A stretch of DNA of 64,000 nt from Pseudomonadota bacterium (GTDB taxonomy: Bacteria; Myxococcota_A; UBA796; CAJQPC01), in the NCBI GenBank assembly GCA_024228935.1, contig JAAESX010000094.1, forward strand, positions 62,001 to 126,000, read 5' to 3'. Positions 1-7,093 of this stretch are shown here, in pieces. Position numbers and translations under genes: made by a program. A model generated the notes under the pieces. It was given only the letters and a program-made list of their open reading frames with translations, made no database searches and was not told the origin of the DNA. The stretch's first letter is position 1. Each line of letters opens with the position of its first letter.

Positions 1-387
1 GAACTCGCTGGCCTGGAACTCGTAGACGTACAGGTCGTGTGTGGTCGTTCGGCTGACCTCGAGCCGCAGATAGGTGCCCGGGTAGACGTCCCAGGCGCCC
101 GGCCCCCAGACGCGAGCGTCGTCGGCGCGCAGGGTGGGCGCGACGAGGCGGGCCGTGTCGGCCACCGAGGTGAACAGCTGGGTGTATTGGGCGAAGCCGT
201 CGAGCGAGTCTGCAGCGATGCCGTAGTACAGCGCCTCGTCCCCCGTCCGGTCCTCGGCGCCCGGGTAGGCCAGCGCGAGCTCCTCGTAGGTCGGCATCGC
301 GCCCAGGAACGCGGCGTCCTCGTAGAAGATCTGGTTGCTGAGCGAGCCTGAACAGCCCAGCAGTCCCGGCACCAGGAGCAGGCTCAC
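1..387 (-). CDS. lipoprotein, 3' end cut by window edge
   Basis: 129 codons are visible before the gene runs off the left edge. The GTG start at 385-387 shares bases with the TGA of the caspase-like gene upstream (GTGA overlap), so the two are probably translationally coupled. The first residues are hydrophobic and end in a lipobox LLGC, followed by SGSLSNQIFYEDAAF, so an envelope lipoprotein is likely. No domain was recognised in the visible part. It is the last visible member of the sigma factor / DUF4384 / caspase operon. A role as envelope partner of the caspase-like protein is inferred from position only. Confidence 0.75.
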   Translation of the reverse strand, partial: MSLLLVPGLLGCSGSLSNQIFYEDAAFLGAMPTYEELALAYPGAEDRTGDEALYYGIAADSLDGFAQYTQLFTSVADTARLVAPTLRADDARVWGPGAWDVYPGTYLRLEVSRTTTHDLYVYEFQASEF

Positions 388-1964
388 CAGCGCATCCCGA
401 CCGTCAGAAGGACCTGTCGGGTGCCGAACGCGTTCCGGCCCTCCTCGAGCTTGTAGGGGACCAGCGAGCTGTGCCACTCCAGGTCCAGGAGGAACCGACC
501 GGGGTGCCAGCCAGCGCTCCAGACACCGCCCGGAGCGACCGTCACCAGGGACTGGTCGGGCGCCATGCTGTCGCCGGGGAAGCTGCGCTGGATGACCAGG
601 AACTCGGCCCGCACGCCGCCGCTCCACTGCAGGTTGTGCCACTCGGGGCTCTGGTAGCCGGCGCTCAGTCCGGCGCTGGTCCAGTAGGTGTTGACCTGGA
701 CCGGGACCAGCGAGGCGCCCGGCACCGCGATCTGTCCGGGACCGCCGCCAGCCAGGACATCGACGCCCCAGAACCCGCGACGGCCGCTGCCCTTGTAGGC
801 GACGCCGGCGAGCGGGACGGGAGGCAGGAACTCGGTCATCACCGGGATGGACGTCGGCGCCGCGACGCCGGCCATCAGGCGGACCGAGGTGTCCGGACGG
901 CGAGCCTTGCGGATCTTCTTCTCGACCGCGCCCTTCGCCGTGTCCTCCTCGTATTCGACCGGCTCGAACGTGGCGTGGGCCAGGTTGATAGTGCCGTCCT
1001 TGGGGACCTTGACCTCGGCGACGTACAGGTGGGTCGGGCGACGGACCTGGACCAGGTAGCGGCCGGGTCGAACGGCCAGCTTCCGGTCGGCGCCGCCGGC
1101 GGTGACCTCGCCGACGAACGTGCTGCGACCGACGTCGAACACGGCGAAGGTCCCGGTGAGCTGGGTCGGGAACACGAGCGCGGACTGCGCCGGCTCGAGG
1201 TCGGCCAGGACGACGTCACCCTCGCCGGACAGGTCCCACTCGAACGTCGGGTGCTGCGTCCCGATGGCGCTCGCGGCCGTGCCGATGATGGTCTGGATGT
1301 AGACGTAGTCGTAGACCTCGGACAGCGTCACCCGCTGGTCGAAGTCCTCGTCGGCCGAGCCCGCCAGCCCGCTCACCAGGTAGTGGGTGAAGTAGCTGCC
1401 GCCGATCTCGTCGGACTCCTGGCTGGCCTCGTCGCTCGAGCTCGAGGTGACGATGACGGTGCCCTCGGTGGCCAGGTGCTCGGTGACGTCGAACACGAAG
1501 GACGGAGCCATCGTGCCGCCCTTGCGGCGGGTCGCGGTCCCGGACTGGCAGGCGTCCAGGAAGGCGAGCCGCACGTCGGCGCCGCTGTTCTCCAGAAGGG
1601 ACTCGAGCTGCTCGTACCCCAACACGGTCTGGGCGAGCTGGAGCCCAGCCTCGTCCGCGTGCCCCGAGTAGTAGAAGAACAGCACCACGTCGTCGCCCGC
1701 GGCCTTTGCGTCCGCGATGTCGTCGCGCAGGTCGCCGAACTCGGCGAGCATGTCGGACTTGCGGGCGTCCAGGACGAGGTGGACGTCCTGGGGCTCGTAC
1801 CCGGCCACGTCGACGAGCACGTCACCGACCTTGATGGCGTCGTCCTCGGCGAAGTAGAGCGGCGCGGCATTGCTGGCGCCCTCGTTGTTCGCCACGAGGA
1901 AGGCCATGCGCTGCACGGCGGCCTCCGAGGGCGTCGACAGCGCGGCGAGGAGGCCGAGCATCAC
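384..1964 (-). CDS. caspase-like (peptidase C14) exported protein with possible C-terminal beta-barrel
   Basis: About 526 residues. The start is GTG at 1964 or the adjacent ATG at 1961; the GTG overlaps the TGA of the upstream gene. A short hydrophobic N-terminus (MLGLLAALSTPSEA) may be a signal peptide. Residues 20-245 are a caspase fold with the catalytic dyad visible: His102 in YYSGHAD and Cys139 in LDACQSG. A beta-rich linker follows to about residue 340. The last 170 residues have alternating polar/hydrophobic strands and end in GMRW. A terminal aromatic residue is the usual signal of an outer-membrane beta-barrel. Bacterial C14 proteases are known in signalling and cell death. An outer-membrane-anchored periplasmic caspase is my inference. 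A degraded surface domain is the alternative to a true barrel. Confidence 0.85.
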   Translation of the reverse strand: MMLGLLAALSTPSEAAVQRMAFLVANNEGASNAAPLYFAEDDAIKVGDVLVDVAGYEPQDVHLVLDARKSDMLAEFGDLRDDIADAKAAGDDVVLFFYYSGHADEAGLQLAQTVLGYEQLESLLENSGADVRLAFLDACQSGTATRRKGGTMAPSFVFDVTEHLATEGTVIVTSSSSDEASQESDEIGGSYFTHYLVSGLAGSADEDFDQRVTLSEVYDYVYIQTIIGTAASAIGTQHPTFEWDLSGEGDVVLADLEPAQSALVFPTQLTGTFAVFDVGRSTFVGEVTAGGADRKLAVRPGRYLVQVRRPTHLYVAEVKVPKDGTINLAHATFEPVEYEEDTAKGAVEKKIRKARRPDTSVRLMAGVAAPTSIPVMTEFLPPVPLAGVAYKGSGRRGFWGVDVLAGGGPGQIAVPGASLVPVQVNTYWTSAGLSAGYQSPEWHNLQWSGGVRAEFLVIQRSFPGDSMAPDQSLVTVAPGGVWSAGWHPGRFLLDLEWHSSLVPYKLEEGRNAFGTRQVLLTVGMRW

Positions 1965-2725
1965 TCGCTCTTCTCGATGCGCAGGGAGTCCACGCCGGGC
2001 AGGTCGCCCAGCGCCTCGACCGCGTCGTGGTCGCCATCGCCGTAGGCGGTCCGCACGAGCTCGCGCGCCTCGTCGACGCTCCCGGCTCCGAACACGGCGA
2101 CGAACACCTCGGGCCCAGGGGCGCCGTCGAGCTCGATGGAGCCCTCGAGGAAGTGACGCTCGCCCGGGATGATGTCGAGCGGCTGGTCGCCGTCCTGGGG
2201 GTAGAACACCGACAGCGTGCCGGCGCCGTCGACGCTGACCAGGACCACATCCGACAGCCCGGTGGTCCGGTAGCTGAACTGCAGTCGGTCGCCCTGGTGG
2301 AAGACCGCGGTCTCGTCGCCCGGCTGGACGGTGCCGTCCCGCATCACCATGAAGTCGATTTCAGCTTCGCCCTTGGCGCCCCGGTAGGGGTCGTCGGGGA
2401 TCACGACCACGACCAGCATGAGCGCGGCGACCAGTGCGGGGACCAGCCACCAGCGTCGCCACCAGGGGGTGGGGGCCTCTTCGAGGTCGGGCAGACGCTC
2501 GGTCGTGCGCTCCTCGTCCGCATCCAGGCGGTTCGCGGCCTTTCCGAGGATCTCCCAGTCGAACGCGGCCAGTCCGGGGGCAGCCGCCTCGACCTCGGCC
2601 AGGAGAGCCGCCTCGGCGGGGTCGTCGGTCCGATCGAGCTCCCCGGTCAGGCGACGGGCCAGCTCGACCCGGTCCGGGCGCGAGCCGTCGTTCAGCCCCT
2701 CTTCGGTGTAGGGGAAGCGGGTCAC
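1961..2725 (-). CDS. membrane regulator with cytosolic N-terminus and DUF4384 domain, likely anti-sigma factor
   Basis: 254 residues from a GTG at 2723-2725 that overlaps the stop of the sigma factor gene. A longer upstream frame exists but it is antisense-like sequence inside the sigma gene. Residues 1-90 are charged and helical with no zinc-binding HxxxCxxC. One membrane helix spans about 92-110 (LVPALVAALMLVVVV). Residues 120-230 match the DUF4384 pattern, including VFYPQDGD and IIPGERHF. Position right after an ECF sigma gene, single-pass topology and translational coupling suggest that it sequesters the sigma factor and senses an envelope signal. That role is inferred; the DUF4384 call is from family pattern. 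DUF4384 domains often occur next to or within caspase-like proteins. Confidence 0.8.
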   Translation of the reverse strand: MTRFPYTEEGLNDGSRPDRVELARRLTGELDRTDDPAEAALLAEVEAAAPGLAAFDWEILGKAANRLDADEERTTERLPDLEEAPTPWWRRWWLVPALVAALMLVVVVIPDDPYRGAKGEAEIDFMVMRDGTVQPGDETAVFHQGDRLQFSYRTTGLSDVVLVSVDGAGTLSVFYPQDGDQPLDIIPGERHFLEGSIELDGAPGPEVFVAVFGAGSVDEARELVRTAYGDGDHDAVEALGDLPGVDSLRIEKSE

Positions 2726-3282
2726 TTGAGCACCGCCACGAGCAGCAGGAGAGCGCCGATGGGGAAGGTGCCCGCCTCGGCGCGCTTGCGAGCCCGCGCC
2801 AGGAAAGCGTTCAGGCGCTTGCGCAGGGTCGGCACGCTGATGCCCACGACGATGGCGGCCTTCTCCTTCGGCATGTCGTCGAAGTAGAGCAGCACGACGA
2901 TCTGTCGGGTCTCCTCGTCGCACTCGGCCAGGAGCCCTCGGACCATGTCCGCGTTCTCCCACCGCGACGCATCCGGGCGCGTGAAGCCCTCGCCGACGAT
3001 GGCGTCTTTGTGCTGCTCGCGCTTCTCTTCACGGCCGGAGCGGTTCCGGATGTGGTTGAGGCACAGGTTGGTGGCGATTCGGTACATCCACGTCAGCGGC
3101 GAAGATTGGTGGCGGAAATCGCCCCAGTTCTTGATCACACGAGCAAACGTGTCCTGGACCGCATCGTTGGCGTCCTCGTCGTTCTTCACGATGCTTCGGC
3201 ATCGGTGGAACAGCATGGGGCCGTAGCGCACGTAGAGCGCGCGGATGTCGGCTTCGGTCGGCTGCGCCGTGGTCTCCGTCAT
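2722..3282 (-). CDS. ECF-type RNA polymerase sigma factor with hydrophobic C-terminal tail
   Basis: 186 residues. Region 2 lies at about residues 15-85 (AVQDTFARVIKNW, then LTWMYRIATNLCLNHIR). Region 4 lies at about 115-165 (QIVVLLYFDDMPKEKAAI, then SVPTLRKRLNAFLARARK). The C-terminus ends in a 16-residue hydrophobic stretch (GTFPIGALLLLVAVLK), which most ECF factors lack and which could hold the protein at the membrane. It is first in a four-gene overlapping operon. It is preceded by a 72-bp gap with an inverted repeat, and by a TAGACT sequence at the stop codon of the upstream dihydrouridine synthase gene. Autoregulation is plausible but not shown. Confidence 0.9.
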   Translation of the reverse strand: MTETTAQPTEADIRALYVRYGPMLFHRCRSIVKNDEDANDAVQDTFARVIKNWGDFRHQSSPLTWMYRIATNLCLNHIRNRSGREEKREQHKDAIVGEGFTRPDASRWENADMVRGLLAECDEETRQIVVLLYFDDMPKEKAAIVVGISVPTLRKRLNAFLARARKRAEAGTFPIGALLLLVAVLK

Positions 3283-3304
3283 GGGGTTCGCTCACTTGGA
3301 CCCA

Positions 3305-3351
3305 GGACTCTCCCGAAGTCGAAACACCCGGCCGAAAAATGCTGGGAGTCC
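3305..3351. promoter_or_regulatory. imperfect inverted repeat upstream of sigma factor gene
   Basis: GGACTCTCCC at 3305-3314 is complementary to GGGAGTCC at 3344-3351, with a 2-base bulge and a loop of about 29 bases. It fills the short space between the stop of the dihydrouridine synthase gene and the start of the sigma gene. It could be an operator, an attenuator, or the terminator of the upstream gene. The run of five A (T on the minus strand) lies inside the loop, so a classical terminator is not supported. Confidence 0.3.
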
Positions 3352-3354
3352 AGT

Positions 3355-4455
3355 CTAGCCGGTGCGCGAGAACGCGGGGGCCGTGTAGCCCTCGAACGCG
3401 CTTTCATCGCCGGCTTCGAAGCGAACCAGGCGCTCGAAGTACGCCTCGACATGCTCGATGGCCACAGGCAGCTCCTGGCTGTGCAGGACGAGCTGACGCA
3501 GGACCCGGCCCTCGTGGAGTTGGCGCAGCGCGAAGTACTTGGTCAGCATCTTGAAGCGGCCCAGGACCGCGCGGTCGAGCTTCCGGGTGTCCGGGAACGT
3601 CCGGGACATCCGCGCGCGCAGCTCCTCGACGTACTGGAGCATCGCGCGGCGCTTCTCGGCCCCGTCGACGGTGGGCTGCGGCTGCCCGGTCATCCAGGCC
3701 TCGATCCGCCGGAAGATCCAGGGGTCGCGGATGGCCCCGCGCCCGATGAGCAGGCCGTCGCAGTCGGTGTCCCGGTACATCGCGGCCGCGCTCTCGACGT
3801 CGACGACGTCCCCGTTGGCGAGGACCGGGATGGACAGCTTCGCCTTGGTCTCCGCGATCTTGTCCACCGCGCGGGTCCCGCTGTACTTGTCCTCGCGGGT
3901 CCTCCAGTGGATGGCGACCGCGGCGGCGCCTTCCTCCTGGCAGGCCCAGGCCAGCTCGGGGGCGTTCCGACGACCGGCGTCGAACCCGCTGCGCATCTTT
4001 ACGGTGACCGGGATGTCGACCGCGGCCACGACCGCTCGCACGATTGCGGTGGCGGTCTCGACGTCCTTCATCAGCGCGGACCCGCCCGAGCTCTTGCAGA
4101 CCTTCTTGCTGGGGCAGCCCATGTTGATGTCGCAGAACGTGGCGCCCATGTCCTGGATGACCTTGGCGCCCTCGGCCATGGCCCGTGGGTCCTTGCCGTA
4201 CAGCTGCACGCTGACGGGCCACTCGTCGGTGTCGAACTCGACGAGCTGCATCATCTTCTTGTCGCCACGCGCGACCGCGGCGCCTGGCACGAACTCGGTC
4301 ACGGTCAGCCCGACGCCGCCGATCTGGCGGACCAGGCGGCGGAAGGTCAGGTCGGTGACGCCCTCCATCGGAGACAGCACGAGTCCGGGCGCGATGACGT
4401 GCTCACCGATCCGGAACGAGGTGGACCGGGGAGGTCCTGACAAGACGCTGCTCAC
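3355..4455 (-). CDS. tRNA-dihydrouridine synthase
   Basis: 366 residues from a GTG at 4455; the frame stays open further upstream, but that stretch is antisense to the next gene. The FMN-dependent Dus TIM barrel is clear: LSPMEGVTDLTFRRLV at the start, then the hallmark INMGCPSKKV, whose Cys is the catalytic acid. These are followed by SGGSALMKD, VTVKMRSG, AIHWRTREDKYSG, LANGDV and GLLIGRGAIRDPW. It reduces uridine to dihydrouridine in tRNA D-loops. Sequence style is closest to DusB-type enzymes, but I cannot assign the subclass. It lies 72 bp upstream of the sigma factor operon in the same direction and is divergent from the gene at 4477. Confidence 0.93.
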   Translation of the reverse strand: MSSVLSGPPRSTSFRIGEHVIAPGLVLSPMEGVTDLTFRRLVRQIGGVGLTVTEFVPGAAVARGDKKMMQLVEFDTDEWPVSVQLYGKDPRAMAEGAKVIQDMGATFCDINMGCPSKKVCKSSGGSALMKDVETATAIVRAVVAAVDIPVTVKMRSGFDAGRRNAPELAWACQEEGAAAVAIHWRTREDKYSGTRAVDKIAETKAKLSIPVLANGDVVDVESAAAMYRDTDCDGLLIGRGAIRDPWIFRRIEAWMTGQPQPTVDGAEKRRAMLQYVEELRARMSRTFPDTRKLDRAVLGRFKMLTKYFALRQLHEGRVLRQLVLHSQELPVAIEHVEAYFERLVRFEAGDESAFEGYTAPAFSRTG

Positions 4456-4476
4456 GCGAAGGATTAACCCGCCGGC

Positions 4477-5046
4477 ATGTGGCTCATCCTCTCGCTCGGT
4501 TGTCCTCCGAAGACCCCTCCCGAGGGCAGCGTCCCGATGGAGCCGCCGATGGAACGGCCGATGGTCGAGATGCCGAACGTGGCTGGGAACCCCCTCCCGT
4601 TCGGGACCGCGTACCCGTTCGACGCGCCCGCCACCGACACCCAGCAGGCGCTCGTTCGCGCTGACGAGCTGCTGGCCGGCATGAAGGCCTGGCCGATGTC
4701 GGACAGCGCCGCCGGCATGAAGAAGCGGGCGGTCGACATCGGGCTGGAAGGGGAGAGGGCGCTCGGCGAGCTCGAGGTGGTCGGAAGCGACGCCAACCTG
4801 GCGGGGATCGGCCTGTGTCGGGCTGGAGACGCCTGGCGACTGATGGCCGAGGCGATGGCGGACGTGCCGCCGCCGGTGCCGGGGGCGATGGGCTACCAGA
4901 CCGAGCTGGATGCCGCGACCGCCCCGATCTGGGGCCACTCCCGCGCCGCCTACTTGATGGCGCTCGAGATCGAGGGCCTGGACGACCGGTGGAACTCCCA
5001 CGCGCTGTGGGGCCTCGGCAAGATCGAGGAGCTCCGAGCAGAATGA
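4477..5046 (+). CDS. small lipoprotein of unknown function
   Basis: 189 residues. The N-terminus MWLILSLGC ends in a lipobox, followed by a Pro/Met-rich spacer (residues 10-45). Residues 55-189 are mostly Ala-rich helices, which could be TPR-like. Its TGA overlaps the ATG of the next gene (ATGA). No recognised family. An envelope lipoprotein that is co-translated with the next cytosolic protein is all the sequence supports. Confidence 0.75.
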   Translation: MWLILSLGCPPKTPPEGSVPMEPPMERPMVEMPNVAGNPLPFGTAYPFDAPATDTQQALVRADELLAGMKAWPMSDSAAGMKKRAVDIGLEGERALGELEVVGSDANLAGIGLCRAGDAWRLMAEAMADVPPPVPGAMGYQTELDAATAPIWGHSRAAYLMALEIEGLDDRWNSHALWGLGKIEELRAE

Positions 5047-5603
5047 CCGCGTCCCCGAAGTGCATCTCCGTGAACGAGGCCGGCGAGCCCGATGGGTGGC
5101 TGCCGGTCCCCGGCTTCAAGTGCGAGGTCAGCCCGGATGGTCTGACTCGGCTGGGCATCTCGGTGCCCCCGGACCAGCTGGCCGAGGTCCACAAGGCCCT
5201 GGCCGGGGCGCTCCAGAACCCCGTCGGCGTCATGTACGTGCAGATGGTCGACCGCCGGGCCGGCAAGCAGCTGGACACCCCGCGTCGCTTCGTGGGCGTC
5301 GAGAAGACCAAGAGCCAGGTGCTGGGCGCGCTCAACCGGTGCGGCACCCTGTTCTACGGGGACGGCCGGCACCAGCTGTGGCTGCGCGGCGGGTTCAACG
5401 AGCAGCTGGTGCTCGACGAGCTCGGCATGCTGTGGGTCTACCCCGATGACCTCTCGTTCCGGGACGTACTGGACGCGCTGGGGATCCCCGAGAGCGACGC
5501 GCAGTCGATGGACGGCCGGGACTACGTCAAGGTCGACTTCAAGGCCGAAGCGGACGCCGACGAGGCCTGGTTGTTCGCGTCGCTTGGATTGAAGGAGCGC
5601 TGA
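5043..5603 (+). CDS. conserved-looking cytosolic protein, unknown function
   Basis: 186 residues. The start ATG at 5043 overlaps the preceding stop. No signal peptide or membrane helix. The sequence is mixed alpha/beta (for example GLTRLGISVPPDQLAEVHKAL, DELGMLWVYPDDLSFRDVL) and ends in GLKER. The last half, with the motif DVLDALGIPE, resembles a small ligand-binding fold, but I do not recognise a family. It is followed 32 bp later by a Ser/Thr kinase gene in the same direction. Confidence 0.75.
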   Translation: MTASPKCISVNEAGEPDGWLPVPGFKCEVSPDGLTRLGISVPPDQLAEVHKALAGALQNPVGVMYVQMVDRRAGKQLDTPRRFVGVEKTKSQVLGALNRCGTLFYGDGRHQLWLRGGFNEQLVLDELGMLWVYPDDLSFRDVLDALGIPESDAQSMDGRDYVKVDFKAEADADEAWLFASLGLKER

Positions 5604-5635
5604 CCCGGGCGCGGGCGTGCGATACGCCATGAAGC

Positions 5636-7093
5636 ATGGGCGGAGCGCGCGATCCCTGGGTCGGACAGGTCCTCGAAGGCCGCTACGAGCTGATCGCGCC
5701 GCTGGGGCAGGGTGGCGCCGCTCGTATCTACCGCGCGATCCAGCAGCCCATGGGGCGCGAGGTCGCGGTGAAGCTCGTCCGGCCGGACCACGACGGAGCG
5801 ACGCGCGAGGAGTTCGAGGAGCGCTTCCTGCGCGAGGCCGCCGCCGCCGGAAGGTTCGCTCATCCCGCCATCGTCCGGGTCTACGACTACGGACGGACCG
5901 AGGAGGGGGACTGCTTCATCGTGATGGAGCTTCTGCGCGGGCGGACCCTGTCGAGGGTCATCAGCGGCGGCGAGCCGATGGACGAGGACGAGGCCGCGCG
6001 CATCACCGCGGTGCTGGCCCGAGGCCTCCGACACGCACACTCCCGCGGGATCGTGCACCGGGACGTGAAGCCCGGGAACGTCCTGTTGGTGCTGGACGAC
6101 GAGGGGGTCGAGCAGCCGAAGCTCCTGGACTTCAGGCTGGTCAAGGTCGCGGACGCGGACGCGGTCACCGCGCAGGGCCAGTTCATGGGCACGCCGCACT
6201 ACATCGCGCCGGAGCAGGCCGCGGGGACCGCCGTGGACGGGCGAGCGGACCAGTACGCGCTCGGCGTGGTGCTCTACCGGCTCCTCACCGGGGTCCTGCC
6301 GTTCGCGGCCGAGCACCCGATGGGCATCGCGCTGGCGCACATGAAGGACCCGTACCCGTCGATGGCCTCACGAGCGCCCGAGGTCCACGTCGACCCGGAC
6401 CTCGAGGCCATCGTGCGCCGCATGATGGAGAAGGAGCCGGACGACCGGTTCGCCGACGGGCGGTCGCTGGCCAAGGCGCTCGAGGAGTGGCGAGGGCAGG
6501 GGCCCGTGCTGACCGAGGAGTCCACCATCGCGCCGGTCGCGATGCCGACGGCGCCGGCGTCTTCACGCGGTCCATTGGCAGCGGGGCTCTTGGGTCTGAC
6601 GCTGCTCGTCTCCGGTGGTGGCGCCTTGTGGGTCGCCGGCCAGGACGAGGTCGAGGACGTGCCCGATGCGCGGCTCGAGGTGGCGCCGCTGGAGGCCGCC
6701 GTCGAGCCGGTGGTCGAGGAGCCGGTCGTCGAGGAGCCGGTGGAGCCCGCGGTGGTCGAGGAACCGGTGGAGCCCGTCGTGGTCGAGGAGCCGGTCGAGC
6801 CGGTGCTCGTCGAGCCCGTCGAGCCAAAGCCTCGCCCGAAGCCGGTCGAGCCCGTCGAGACTGTCCAGGAGGCCGCATCGCTCCAGTACGACGGCGTCTG
6901 GATGACCCCGTCCCAGGCGGCGGCGACCCTGGCGTTCGTGAACACCGCCGACGAGGCTGGCCTCAAGGAAGCGGGCGTCTACGGACGCGGTGTCGGACTC
7001 ATCCTGGAGAACCGGCCGTTCGCGTCGATGGATGAGTTCGCGGACACCGCCTACATCGGCGATAAGACCGTCGCGGCGGCGCTACAGGAGTGA
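5636..7093 (+). CDS. membrane Ser/Thr protein kinase with DFR motif and C-terminal helix-hairpin-helix
   Basis: 485 residues. Kinase domain at about 14-285: glycine loop LGQGGAARIY, Lys46 in VAVKLV, catalytic HRDVKPGN (Asp143), and GTPHYIAPEQ activation segment. The metal-binding DFG is DFR (residues 165-167), so Gly is replaced by Arg. One membrane helix at about 313-335 separates it from an extracytoplasmic part: a Val-Glu-Pro repeat stalk (about 357-410), then a 60-residue C-terminal domain (TLAFVNTADEAGLKEAGV, GRGVGLILENRPFASMDEF) that reads as a ComEA-like helix-hairpin-helix. Phosphorylates Ser/Thr if active. The 3' end overlaps the convergent gene by 12 bp. Confidence 0.92.
   Translation: MGGARDPWVGQVLEGRYELIAPLGQGGAARIYRAIQQPMGREVAVKLVRPDHDGATREEFEERFLREAAAAGRFAHPAIVRVYDYGRTEEGDCFIVMELLRGRTLSRVISGGEPMDEDEAARITAVLARGLRHAHSRGIVHRDVKPGNVLLVLDDEGVEQPKLLDFRLVKVADADAVTAQGQFMGTPHYIAPEQAAGTAVDGRADQYALGVVLYRLLTGVLPFAAEHPMGIALAHMKDPYPSMASRAPEVHVDPDLEAIVRRMMEKEPDDRFADGRSLAKALEEWRGQGPVLTEESTIAPVAMPTAPASSRGPLAAGLLGLTLLVSGGGALWVAGQDEVEDVPDARLEVAPLEAAVEPVVEEPVVEEPVEPAVVEEPVEPVVVEEPVEPVLVEPVEPKPRPKPVEPVETVQEAASLQYDGVWMTPSQAAATLAFVNTADEAGLKEAGVYGRGVGLILENRPFASMDEFADTAYIGDKTVAAALQE
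6714..6829 (+). repeat. Val-Glu-Pro repeat of kinase stalk
   Basis: Imperfect tandem copies of a unit coding VVEEPVEP, built from short G/C-rich blocks such as gtcgaggagccggt. They encode a rigid, negatively charged stalk between the membrane helix and the C-terminal helix-hairpin-helix. Such repeats can change length by slippage. Confidence 0.7.

Noticed and set aside
471..2045. Long plus-strand open frame opposite the caspase gene
   Set aside because: Composition is typical of antisense GC-rich DNA (Arg/Val/Asp/Gly runs, no domain), while the minus frame has clear catalytic motifs.
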